Of a stretch of DNA of 64,000 nt, positions 54,296 to 62,971 are shown piece by piece. The DNA comes from Saprospiraceae bacterium (GTDB lineage Bacteria; Bacteroidota; Bacteroidia; Chitinophagales; Saprospiraceae). Numbering within the stretch: position 1 is the stretch's first letter; every line of letters starts with the position of its first letter. The translations under genes were made by a program, and so were the position numbers. The notes beneath the pieces are model-generated. The model was not told where the DNA came from, searched no databases, and saw only the letters and a program-made list of their open reading frames with translations. Location: NCBI GenBank assembly GCA_016712145.1, contig JADJRO010000003.1:620001-684000 (forward strand), read 5' to 3'.

Positions 54296-55555
54296 TTACG
54301 CTGATGAGGTATCAGGTTCTTTTTTGAATGGCTTTCGAATTGTAAATTGTTCATCTGGTTTTAAATATTGGATGAGGTTAGGAACTAAATGATTTACAAT
54401 TCGATTGCGATGTGTCAAATAGCATACAAGATCCACGGGTACCGCACCGACCGAACTTTTAATTTCAATGGCAGTTCGCGCAAGATTGATTTCTTTAAAT
54501 TTCCCTTGAATGGCAATTTCAATAAATTTAATTAAGATATTAAAGTAAACCTGATAACGCAGGTTATTCTCTTTCATCGTTCCGAGAAAATGACCAAGAA
54601 GTTGTTGGCCATCATCAATCAAGGAATAAAATGCAATGAGTTCGTTGTCATGGAAAAAACCAAAGATGCGATAACGAGTTCCCAATTGGCGTTTCAACTC
54701 AAGAAAATAATTTGGATTCAATTTTACCAAATTAAAATCTGCGCCATCAGCTGTGTTTAAATAGAGTTGGTATATGGCTGAATGATAAACAGCAAGTTGT
54801 TCGAGATCAAATTCTTTATGAGTGAGCGACGCTCCGGCCTGAAGCGCTTTCTTAATACGCAGTCTGTATTTGGATTGCAATGCTGCAATGTAATCGTTAA
54901 GTGATTTCCATTCAGCATTTAAATGAAGCATCATGGAAGGTTGGATCAGGAATGGATGTAAATTTGAAAAACAATCTTCTGCATTGGTGTTAAAAGCTTG
55001 TTGGGGTGGCAATTCTTTTAACAAGCAGAGATTGGCATAATCAATGTGTTCGTGTTGTTTAAAAAGTACCTGTAAAAGTGAATCAAAGATTTGTTGAAAT
55101 TCAGAATTAGCTAAATCAGGGTGTAATTTAAAACCATACGGGCCGGTTGATAATAAATTGCCATTGATCAGTGTTACAAAATCGACTTGTTTGGCAACGA
55201 GTTTTTTGATTTGCGTATAAAAACAAGAGCCCAAACTTTTTTTAGGTGCATTTTCCATTTTTAAGCGGTCTGCTGCTTTAAATGGTACAATTTGAAAATA
55301 GAGGCAGGCCACCAATTTGGAGCTTTTATAAACCAAAACATAGCGGAATTTCATGGAATCCGGGGGAAACTTCTCGAGGATATCCAGGTACTCCGAACTT
55401 AGAAGTCGACTGGTTGCAGGAATTTGATCCCAAATAGCAGAAATGCTTGATATGGCATCAAACATCTTAAATGTATACGGGGATTTAGTTAAAACAACTT
55501 CCAAGCATTCTGTATTTTCAATACAAATTAACTGAAAATGAAGGGAATAGTTCAT
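54296..55555 (-). CDS. FemAB/GNAT-like acyltransferase
   Basis: 419 residues from ATG 55555; seven codons upstream are not needed. The domain resembles Pfam FemAB_like/peptidoglycan-recognition type GNAT proteins: SKYRLRIKKALQAG near the middle, then RYRIFGFFHDNELIAFYSLIDDGQQLLGHFLG and LARTAIEIKSSVGA. These proteins transfer acyl or aminoacyl groups from CoA or tRNA donors. The substrate is unknown. The stop falls at the very end of the 179-bp repeat array. Confidence 0.6.
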   Translation of the reverse strand: MNYSLHFQLICIENTECLEVVLTKSPYTFKMFDAISSISAIWDQIPATSRLLSSEYLDILEKFPPDSMKFRYVLVYKSSKLVACLYFQIVPFKAADRLKMENAPKKSLGSCFYTQIKKLVAKQVDFVTLINGNLLSTGPYGFKLHPDLANSEFQQIFDSLLQVLFKQHEHIDYANLCLLKELPPQQAFNTNAEDCFSNLHPFLIQPSMMLHLNAEWKSLNDYIAALQSKYRLRIKKALQAGASLTHKEFDLEQLAVYHSAIYQLYLNTADGADFNLVKLNPNYFLELKRQLGTRYRIFGFFHDNELIAFYSLIDDGQQLLGHFLGTMKENNLRYQVYFNILIKFIEIAIQGKFKEINLARTAIEIKSSVGAVPVDLVCYLTHRNRIVNHLVPNLIQYLKPDEQFTIRKPFKKEPDTSSA

Positions 55556-55626
55556 ACTGATGATTATGAATGTCAAAAAAATTAGCCTAAAGCTGGTAAA
55601 TTTGTGGGAACATCCGCTAATAGCTT

Positions 55627-57564
55627 ATGTATTCCAGACTATTCCTTTTATGTGCAGGATTGAATTTTTGGGCTTGTGTATCAAGTTCTCGCTATCATTC
55701 AGTACGATCTGACCGGGATCAGTTAGCAATACAACTCAAGGAAAATCAAATAACCAAGGATAGCTTTGAAGTAATTGCTCAGGATCTTGAAACGACCAAG
55801 CTTCAATTGCAAAAAACAGAAAATGTATTGATTGAATTTTATTTAAAGTACAACCAAGGTTCTGAGAAATCAGATTCAGTAAGCAAAACCAATCAATTAG
55901 CTAACGAACAACAAGAATCCACCATTCAGGAAAGCCAAATGCTTGAGATGAAGCGTCTCAATGACCAGTTAGTTCAAGCAAGAACGAATTATGAACAATT
56001 GAATGAAAAGTACGAAAAACTGCTAAAATCAAAAGAACCTAAGAAGTCAACCGCTAAAAAATTAGACAGTTTAAACAAAGAAATTGTTGCATTAAAAAAT
56101 GCAGTTGCAAAAGAAAAAGCAAACCAAGTTATACAAGATAAGAAATTGGCAGCATCCAATAGTATGATGGATTCAATGACTTCACAGATTCAGTATGGGG
56201 AAATCCGGATTAAACAATTGCAATACGAATTGAATGAAGTAAAACAAGAATCGGAAGCATTGAATTCATCCAAAGGTTTTGATCAAAAATTACAGGAATC
56301 TGAATTAAGGACTGAAATCAATCAATTGAAAGCGGGTTTGGATGAACTGAATCGCCTCAATGCACAAATGCTTGAATCCGTTCAATTGAAAGATAAGGAA
56401 ATTCAAAAATCGCAGGAAGCACTGGCGGCGCTTAAAACTGAAAACGAACAAACCCGACAAGAATTAAAGAATTTAAAAGTTAAGGAATCGGCTTCAGTCA
56501 ATGAAGCAACGTTGAAATCCGTTCAAGAAGAACTTAATCAACAACTTAACACGATTAAAGTCTTAAATGAAATCATAGAAGATAAAAATCAACAAATTCA
56601 AAAACAAAAGACCGATCGTGCAGCATTGGAAAGCAAATTAAATAAAGCAGAAGCACAAATTCATGCAGCATCAAACAAATCCATTAATTTGGAGCAATCT
56701 GATTCAATTAGGAAAATCCAGGAGATGGATTTAATAACATTAAAAAGAATGAATCAAGACTTGATTGATAAAATGGAAATCCTTGCGCAAGAAAAAGAGC
56801 AATTGCAAAATCAACTCAAGCAATTGAAACTAGAATTAAAGCCATTAGATCGGATGAAGGACAGCATTCAAATGCAACAAGCTGAATTGCTTCGCTTGAA
56901 GAAAATGCATTCAGAAGAATTAAATATAGCCAATTCGAGATTAAAAAACAAACAATCCAGTCTGGATAGTTTGAATGTAAAAATCAAGACGCTGCAGGAG
57001 TCGAACAAGCAATTGCAACAGCATGTTGCTCAACAAACCACCACCAGCAGTCAAACTGAGGCAGCTCCCCGGGTTGAAGCAAGGCAAGAAAAAAAGGAAA
57101 TTCATTTTAATGAAGTGGAAAAACAGCCCAGTCAGAAATCGACCACGGATGGAAGTAAAAAGCGATTGAGTGAACCCGTTATAGCACAACTAAAAGCATT
57201 GGCCAAAAACCATACAAAGCTTGAATTTGAAACCACGGCCTCTAAAGAACAGGGATTTATGCAGATTCCATGGGCTGACTTATTTGATTCTGGCAGTTAT
57301 GCCATAAAGGAATCAGGCGCTAATCTCATGGCTCTTTTTAGTTCGACTGTTAAGCAAAACAGGAAATTACGCGTTTCATTTGTAAAGGGAACTCAAAGCC
57401 CAACTGATTTCGTTTCAGCGGAAAAAAGAATTCATACTTTAAAAAAGTTAATGCAGGTTTATGGCGTATCCCAAAATCAATTCAATGAAAGTTCAGAGAT
57501 TCCAGTAAGTTCAAAATGGACTACAAATACCGATCAGGTCGTTCTGATCGTTTATACTGAATAA
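55627..57564 (+). CDS. Coiled-coil lipoprotein with OmpA-like C-terminus
   Basis: 645 residues. Lipoprotein signal with lipobox LNFWAC (Cys 17). Residues about 25-470 are an almost continuous coiled coil rich in E, K, Q and L. A linker (about 470-515) follows. The last 130 residues resemble a degenerate OmpA peptidoglycan-binding domain: DLFDSGSYAIKESGANLMALF aligns with 'LFDSGSA.L...g...L', and RIHTLKKLMQVYGVSQNQF with the second helix. The conserved Asp/Arg that bind diaminopimelate are not clear. Probable tether between outer membrane and cell wall. The next gene starts 9 bp later. Confidence 0.72.
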   Translation: MYSRLFLLCAGLNFWACVSSSRYHSVRSDRDQLAIQLKENQITKDSFEVIAQDLETTKLQLQKTENVLIEFYLKYNQGSEKSDSVSKTNQLANEQQESTIQESQMLEMKRLNDQLVQARTNYEQLNEKYEKLLKSKEPKKSTAKKLDSLNKEIVALKNAVAKEKANQVIQDKKLAASNSMMDSMTSQIQYGEIRIKQLQYELNEVKQESEALNSSKGFDQKLQESELRTEINQLKAGLDELNRLNAQMLESVQLKDKEIQKSQEALAALKTENEQTRQELKNLKVKESASVNEATLKSVQEELNQQLNTIKVLNEIIEDKNQQIQKQKTDRAALESKLNKAEAQIHAASNKSINLEQSDSIRKIQEMDLITLKRMNQDLIDKMEILAQEKEQLQNQLKQLKLELKPLDRMKDSIQMQQAELLRLKKMHSEELNIANSRLKNKQSSLDSLNVKIKTLQESNKQLQQHVAQQTTTSSQTEAAPRVEARQEKKEIHFNEVEKQPSQKSTTDGSKKRLSEPVIAQLKALAKNHTKLEFETTASKEQGFMQIPWADLFDSGSYAIKESGANLMALFSSTVKQNRKLRVSFVKGTQSPTDFVSAEKRIHTLKKLMQVYGVSQNQFNESSEIPVSSKWTTNTDQVVLIVYTE

Positions 57565-57573
57565 CACGCAGAG

Positions 57574-58704
57574 ATGAAAAGCTGGGTCTGGATATTTTTA
57601 TTACTCGTTAATGGTCAAGCAGCGGATTGCCAACGTTGTGCTGCTTACAGTTCCATTTATAAACCTGTAAACAATTCAGATCAATTTTATAATTTTCAAT
57701 TTAGGGAAGCCTTGCAATGCAAATTGGTTTTCCATGTGTTTTATTCGTCTCCTGAAGAAAAGTTAAGCAGCCTTCAGATCTATTCACAAATGGAAGTATT
57801 GAATCGGTATTTTCATGAAGCCGTGAATTTGGAGGATTTTAACATTCCCGAACCATTCAGATCTTTAAAAGCAAATCCAAACATCCAATTTTGCCTTGCA
57901 GACACCACTCCAACTGGAGAAAACACGATTGGAATCGAATGGATAGCAATAAATGATTTATCTATTGCCTGTAAATCAGAGTTTGGAAAACGCAATTTGA
58001 TGCATAAAAATTTGGGTGGTGTTGACGTTTGGGATCCAAAAACGTATATCAATATTTTTGTGATCAACAGAAACCAATGTCCTGTATTGGGTGAAGCCAT
58101 CTATCCCTGGGATGCAACTGCTGATGAGGATGGAATTATCATCGATTATCGAAGCATTGGGGCAATTGGCAGTGCTCATCAAAACAAACCTTTTCATCAA
58201 GGGAAAACCTTGGTTCATGAAATGGGCCATTATTTTGGTTTGTTGCATTTGTCAGGGGATCAATCAGATTGTACCGGAAACGATGGTGTATCGGATACAC
58301 CGGCACAGGATCTTGAATATTATGGATGTCCAAGGTTTCCACAAACACGTTGCGGACAAACGAGCCAATTCATGAACTTTATGAGTTTAGTCGATGATGC
58401 ATGCATGCATTTGTTTACAAAAGGACAAGTAAACAGAATGCACGAACAAATCCAGTCATTTCGCCCGGAACTTGGCAATATGAATTGTTCTGTTAGTTCA
58501 CAAACAGGATTAGAGCAGATTTATTTACGGCAGAATCAACTAGATTGGCAATTGCTGACTAAAAATCGCAAACTTATTGATTGCAATCTTGATTTGTATG
58601 ATATGAATGGCCGACTTCGTTGGAAGCAAAAGGTGCAAGCGGCATTAAGCATTAGCTTGTCTGCGGAAATTTTAGGTGTAAACCCTGGTGTATATTTTTG
58701 TTAG
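57574..58704 (+). CDS. Secreted zinc metalloprotease (M43/pappalysin-like), tail frameshifted
   Basis: 376 residues from ATG 57574, signal peptide ending QAADC. Zinc site HExGHxxGLxH: VHEMGHYFGLLHLSG at about residues 213-227. The Met-turn is MNFMSLVDDACM, as in M43 (pappalysin/cytophagalysin) peptidases. A T9SS sorting domain begins at about 310 and should end like GVYFV.V. Here the frame reads GVYFC then stop. Removing one T from the T5 run at 58695-58699 gives GVYFVSVK and a stop at 58712-58714. So the last beta strand of the export signal is lost by a one-base insertion. If real, secretion may fail. Confidence 0.87.
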   Translation: MKSWVWIFLLLVNGQAADCQRCAAYSSIYKPVNNSDQFYNFQFREALQCKLVFHVFYSSPEEKLSSLQIYSQMEVLNRYFHEAVNLEDFNIPEPFRSLKANPNIQFCLADTTPTGENTIGIEWIAINDLSIACKSEFGKRNLMHKNLGGVDVWDPKTYINIFVINRNQCPVLGEAIYPWDATADEDGIIIDYRSIGAIGSAHQNKPFHQGKTLVHEMGHYFGLLHLSGDQSDCTGNDGVSDTPAQDLEYYGCPRFPQTRCGQTSQFMNFMSLVDDACMHLFTKGQVNRMHEQIQSFRPELGNMNCSVSSQTGLEQIYLRQNQLDWQLLTKNRKLIDCNLDLYDMNGRLRWKQKVQAALSISLSAEILGVNPGVYFC

Positions 58705-58750
58705 TGTCAAATAAGGAAGAGACTCTATGTTACAAATTAATATTAGTACG

Positions 58751-59497
58751 ATGAATTGGAATGGAATTCGTTATGGTGTATTTTGTTTAATTGCTTTATT
58801 TGGCTTGAATGCCTGTAAAAGCGCTAAAGATGCGGTAAAACCTAAGCATGTTGAATTGAAACATTGGCTTACCCTTCAAAAATATCCATGTTTTGGACAT
58901 TGCCATGTTTACAAATTGAGTATGTATCGCAATGGATTAGTGATACTGGAGGGGAAGGAGCATTTGGAAAAAACCGGTGTGTATTTTAGTCAGTTGAGCC
59001 AAGATAAGATCAGAAGTTTCAAAAGAATGAGTGATGCATTAAACTGGGCCAGCTATCAGGCAGAATATTTAATAAACATTCCGGATCTACCCCTTACAGA
59101 ACTTACTTACTTTGATGAAAATGGAGCAAAGAATAAATTTATTAAAAGCAATTCAAATCTTCCGAATCCATTGGATGAATTGACAAAAACCATGGCAGCA
59201 TTGATTAAATCTGAAAAATGGACTCAAATACAAAAAAAATCGGATCTGACTAATCCAGAAATCATCAGCGATGAGTTTATTGTTGATATGGATAGCACCT
59301 TGACAGCAACGCAATTGGAAAATGAATTTTATTTGTATGATTTAAAATCAAAAAAGAGGCTGTCCAATGAAATGAATTTATGGAGTTTTAAATACGATGA
59401 AACAAAAATAAATCGCTATGAAATGCTCATTATGTTGCGGATGCGAACAGGAATACGGAGTGTTAATAATAATTTGAAAATACTACCGAGAGAATAG
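58751..59497 (+). CDS. DUF6438-like lipoprotein
   Basis: 248 residues from ATG 58751 (the frame opens at 58727). Lipoprotein signal ending FGLNAC (Cys about 22). The 45-120 part has TLQKYPCFGHCHVYKLSMYRNG and LVILEGKEHLEKTGVY, the pattern 'CfG.C.vY...i...G ... G' of the DUF6438 domain as I remember it; two cysteines could form a disulfide. The rest is unassigned. Anchored in the outer or inner membrane, probably periplasmic. Its 3' end overlaps miaA by 15 nt (convergent). Confidence 0.72.
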   Translation: MNWNGIRYGVFCLIALFGLNACKSAKDAVKPKHVELKHWLTLQKYPCFGHCHVYKLSMYRNGLVILEGKEHLEKTGVYFSQLSQDKIRSFKRMSDALNWASYQAEYLINIPDLPLTELTYFDENGAKNKFIKSNSNLPNPLDELTKTMAALIKSEKWTQIQKKSDLTNPEIISDEFIVDMDSTLTATQLENEFYLYDLKSKKRLSNEMNLWSFKYDETKINRYEMLIMLRMRTGIRSVNNNLKILPRE

Positions 59498-60397
59498 TTC
59501 ACTTAGTTGTGTTTTAATATTCTTTAATGTGATGGGATCTGTGGAATTAATTTGAATTCCGCTAAGTTCCTTCCTAAACCAGGTAATTTGCCGCTTTGCA
59601 TAATTGCGGGAATTTTGTTTGATGAGTTCGATGCAACGATCTTTAGTAATGCGTCCATCGAGATACTCATACGTTTCACGATAGCCTACTGTATTTAATG
59701 CTTGGCACGAACGATATTGTTCAAGAGATTTTGCTTCATCAAACAATCCAGCATCGATCATTTGATCAACTCGATTTTCAATTCGTTGATATAATAGGCT
59801 TCGTTCAGGAATCAGACAAATTTCTTTAATATCAAAGGGTTTGGGAATGTTTGGTTTATTCAAGAAACTTGAGAAGGGTTTGCCACTTTCAAAATAGACT
59901 TCCAATGCTCTTAAAATTCGTCTTGAATTGTTTAAATCGACTGTCGCGTAATATTCAGGATCCACTTCTGCCAACATGTTGCGACAAGCTTCTATGCCCT
60001 TTTCATCAAAGAGTGTTTGGCTTTGTAATTTAACTTCTGTTGAAGATAAAGGAATTTGATCTATCCCTTTTAGGATTGCTTTTATATAAAGTCCGGTTCC
60101 ACCACACAGAATCAAGACCGGATGTTGTTTAAATAATTCATTCAAGAGCACATGAACTTCCTGTTCATAGTGACCTACACTGTAAGTGCCATCAATTGGG
60201 ATATGATTAATGAAGTAGTGTTTAACCGATTGCAGCATTTCATTAGATGGTTTGCAAGTGCCAATCGTGACATCACAAAATAGTTGCCGGCTGTCTGCAG
60301 AGAGGATCGGACAATTCAGTTCGATTGCCCATTGGTATGCTAAATCCGTTTTGCCAGCTGCTGTTGGGCCATCTATTACCAGTAAAGTATTCTTCAT
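59483..60397 (-). CDS. miaA: tRNA dimethylallyltransferase
   Basis: 304 residues. P-loop GPTAAGKT at 10-17, substrate segment SADSRQLF, LCGGTGLYIKAIL, and the C-terminal conserved YAKRQITWFRKE. Adds a dimethylallyl group to A37 of tRNAs reading UNN codons. Starts at ATG 60397, divergent from the acyltransferase gene. Confidence 0.95.
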   Translation of the reverse strand: MKNTLLVIDGPTAAGKTDLAYQWAIELNCPILSADSRQLFCDVTIGTCKPSNEMLQSVKHYFINHIPIDGTYSVGHYEQEVHVLLNELFKQHPVLILCGGTGLYIKAILKGIDQIPLSSTEVKLQSQTLFDEKGIEACRNMLAEVDPEYYATVDLNNSRRILRALEVYFESGKPFSSFLNKPNIPKPFDIKEICLIPERSLLYQRIENRVDQMIDAGLFDEAKSLEQYRSCQALNTVGYRETYEYLDGRITKDRCIELIKQNSRNYAKRQITWFRKELSGIQINSTDPITLKNIKTQLSELFSR

Positions 60398-60459
60398 GTT
60401 CTGCCGTCAAAAGTAAACAATTGTTTATTTTTACAGATTCCAATTAATGAACATTCAGT

Positions 60460-61722
60460 ATGTTTTATAAATTACTAAAGGTCTGGGCGCATCTTGCATT
60501 CAGATTGTACTTCCGACGGATGTTCATTATTGGCAGGGAACGCATACCAAATAAGGGACCTGTAATTTTTCTTGTAAACCATCCGAGTACTTTTTTAGAA
60601 GCTTGTATCATAGCCTCTAACCAGCACCGTGATTTGCATTTTTTGGTTCGGGGTGACATGTTTGAAAAGAAATGGCTCTTGCCTATATTGCGATCAACCA
60701 ACCAAATTCCTATCTATCGATTTAAAGATGGATTTGGAAAATTGCGCAACAACAAAAGCACATTTGATCAAAGTTTTGAAGTGTTGGCACAACAGGAGGT
60801 CGTACTGATGTTTCCCGAAGCGAGTTCGCAATTGGTAAAATATTTGCGACCCTTACAAAAAGGAGCAGCGCGATTGGCGATTGGAACAATTGAAGAGAAG
60901 AACGTAGATGAACTTTATGTAGTGCCAACCGGTATCTATTATATTGATCCAACCAAGAGCCGGAAAGATGTGTATTTGGAATTTGGTGAACCGATTAATG
61001 TTGTGGATTGGTATCGTTTGAATGAACAGGCAGATGACAAATTGGGTTTATTAACCAATTTATTTCAAGAAAAAATGCAAGTAGTGGTGCCATCCATTTC
61101 GCATCATCATCAGGAGGGGGTTTATAACCTTACATTTGAAATGATAGAAAAACAATTAAATCCTTACAATGGATCAGGTGTTTTTTATCATAAGGCTCCG
61201 CATCAACAATTGTTAAAATTTATAGCAGCACTCAATAACAAACCAACGCATGCTTTGACAGAAATTAATGACGCAATTCATGCTTATGTACCAAAAAATT
61301 TCAATTTTAAATCGTTTGATGCAGCTGTTTATTTTAATAGGGCAGAACGAATGAAGCAATTTATGGCATGTTTTATCTGTTTTCTAATTGGATTACCGGG
61401 AATAGTGGCTTTTGGGATTCCTTTAGTACTTGCTAAGTCATTTGCTAAACGCAAAATTAAGAGTTTAGAGTTTTATCCACCGGTTCGTCTGGCAATCACC
61501 ATGGTTTTTCATTTTATATTTTCAATACCAATTGTGTTTTGGATTCATACCTATTTTAATTGGATTGAAACCTTCCTGTTATTTGGATTTTTGTTGCTTT
61601 CATTGTATGTATTTGGACTGTTTATGGATTTTGCGGCCTATTTAAAAGTGCCTTTTTTAGCCAAGTTCAATAAAAATTATAAAATGCAACGGGAGCAGAT
61701 CGTCCAGCGTATTTGGAATTGA
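60460..61722 (+). CDS. 1-acyl-glycerol-3-phosphate acyltransferase-like protein
   Basis: 420 residues. Acyltransferase (PlsC) domain in the first 220: block I is FLVNHPSTFLEAC, with NHPSTFLE in place of NHxxxxD; block III is LMFPEASSQ. C-terminal part has at least three membrane segments (about 300-325, 345-362, 372-395) and resembles the longer Bacteroidota acyltransferases that act in lipid synthesis. The glutamate in the first block is a common variant. Confidence 0.82.
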   Translation: MFYKLLKVWAHLAFRLYFRRMFIIGRERIPNKGPVIFLVNHPSTFLEACIIASNQHRDLHFLVRGDMFEKKWLLPILRSTNQIPIYRFKDGFGKLRNNKSTFDQSFEVLAQQEVVLMFPEASSQLVKYLRPLQKGAARLAIGTIEEKNVDELYVVPTGIYYIDPTKSRKDVYLEFGEPINVVDWYRLNEQADDKLGLLTNLFQEKMQVVVPSISHHHQEGVYNLTFEMIEKQLNPYNGSGVFYHKAPHQQLLKFIAALNNKPTHALTEINDAIHAYVPKNFNFKSFDAAVYFNRAERMKQFMACFICFLIGLPGIVAFGIPLVLAKSFAKRKIKSLEFYPPVRLAITMVFHFIFSIPIVFWIHTYFNWIETFLLFGFLLLSLYVFGLFMDFAAYLKVPFLAKFNKNYKMQREQIVQRIWN

Positions 61723-61735
61723 TATCTTAAACCAT

Positions 61736-62875
61736 TTATTTTTTAAAAAATTGATCAATTCGATCACAGACAATCAGTACATCAGATTCTGTTAGATAAA
61801 AATGCAAAGGCAATCTTAATAAGCAAGATTCAAATGAATCGGTGTTGATCAAATTTTGATTTAATTTATTTTTATAAAAACTGCTTCTGTGCAACGCTCT
61901 ATAGTGGGTTGTGGTTTGAATGTTTTGAGATGCAAGCATTTGTTGCAATTGACTCCGTTGCGATTCATTATTTAATACAATGTAAAATTCACTTCCATTT
62001 ATATGTGCATAATCGGGTACATTGGGTAAACGCAACATGCCTTTTACATGTAATTCATTTAGATTTTGTTGATACAGATTCCAAAGTTGCATTTGATGGT
62101 TAATAACCATTGGGAGTTCTTCTAATTGAGAAAATAACACAGCTGCTTGAAATTCTGACATGCCGTACGAAGAACCGATGGTTTGCCATTCATAAAAACT
62201 GGTTTCATGATGTTGAAATGCTTTTCGGTTGGTTCCTTTTTCAAATATAAGCTCTGCTTGATTTAAGTAAGATGCTTGATTGACGAGCAGTGCACCTCCT
62301 TCGCCACAATGAATTATTTTAGATGGGTGGAAAGACAAGCATCCCAGAGGAGCTATACTTCCTAAAAATTTATCTTTATAACGCGCACCGATGCATTGCG
62401 CAGCATCTTCAATGACTAAAATGTTATGTGCATTCGCAAAAGCAAGAATCGGATCCATATCGATGGCTATGCCAGCATAATGTATTAATACAATTGCTTT
62501 CGTTTGTGCAGTTACGTGTGGTAGAATTTGCTCTAATTCAACATTTGGTCTTAATGACGAGGTATCTGCAAAACGGATCGTGCATCCGCGTAGTAAAAAA
62601 GCATTTGCAGTAGAAGCAAAAGTGTAGCTAGGTAGAATAATTTCATCTCCGGATTTCAATCCAGCAAGCAATCCTGAAAATTCCAATGCATCGGTACAAG
62701 AGCCGCACAGAAATACATTTGAAATTTGTTGATTTTGTTTAAACCAGCCTTTGCATTTTTGGTGGAAGTCACCATCGCTGGCAGAATTATTTAACTTCAA
62801 TACCTCATTCAGATAGTTCGCAGCACGCGTCGATTGATAGGCTCTGTGAAATGGGATGTTGTGGGCGGACTGCAT
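61736..62875 (-). CDS. wecE: dTDP-4-amino-4,6-dideoxygalactose transaminase-type aminotransferase
   Basis: 379 residues from ATG 62875, matching the family length and its start (IPFHRAYQSTRA). DegT/DnrJ/EryC1 fold: FLCGSCTDALEFSGLL, DEIILPSYTFASTANAFLLRG, VIEDAAQCIGA, and the PLP lysine in SFHPSKIIHCGEGGAL. Close in pattern to WecE/RffA, which converts dTDP-4-keto-6-deoxyglucose to dTDP-4-amino-4,6-dideoxygalactose. An upstream ATG (62953 or 62992) would add 26-39 residues without family support. rfbB at 32652 makes its likely substrate. Confidence 0.9.
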   Translation of the reverse strand: MQSAHNIPFHRAYQSTRAANYLNEVLKLNNSASDGDFHQKCKGWFKQNQQISNVFLCGSCTDALEFSGLLAGLKSGDEIILPSYTFASTANAFLLRGCTIRFADTSSLRPNVELEQILPHVTAQTKAIVLIHYAGIAIDMDPILAFANAHNILVIEDAAQCIGARYKDKFLGSIAPLGCLSFHPSKIIHCGEGGALLVNQASYLNQAELIFEKGTNRKAFQHHETSFYEWQTIGSSYGMSEFQAAVLFSQLEELPMVINHQMQLWNLYQQNLNELHVKGMLRLPNVPDYAHINGSEFYIVLNNESQRSQLQQMLASQNIQTTTHYRALHRSSFYKNKLNQNLINTDSFESCLLRLPLHFYLTESDVLIVCDRIDQFFKK

Positions 62876-62971
62876 TTCCAAATGATTGCTTACTTTCGCT
62901 GTAAATGTAAAACATTCTAAACGGATCTGGGTTTTGTAAATTAATTCATTCATACTATTTTCAAAGAGTCC

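Noticed and set aside
53821..54392. Several ORFs of 60-73 codons on both strands
   Set aside because: Translations of the 179-bp tandem repeat, with no start signals; similar 'proteins' are common mis-annotations of such repeats.
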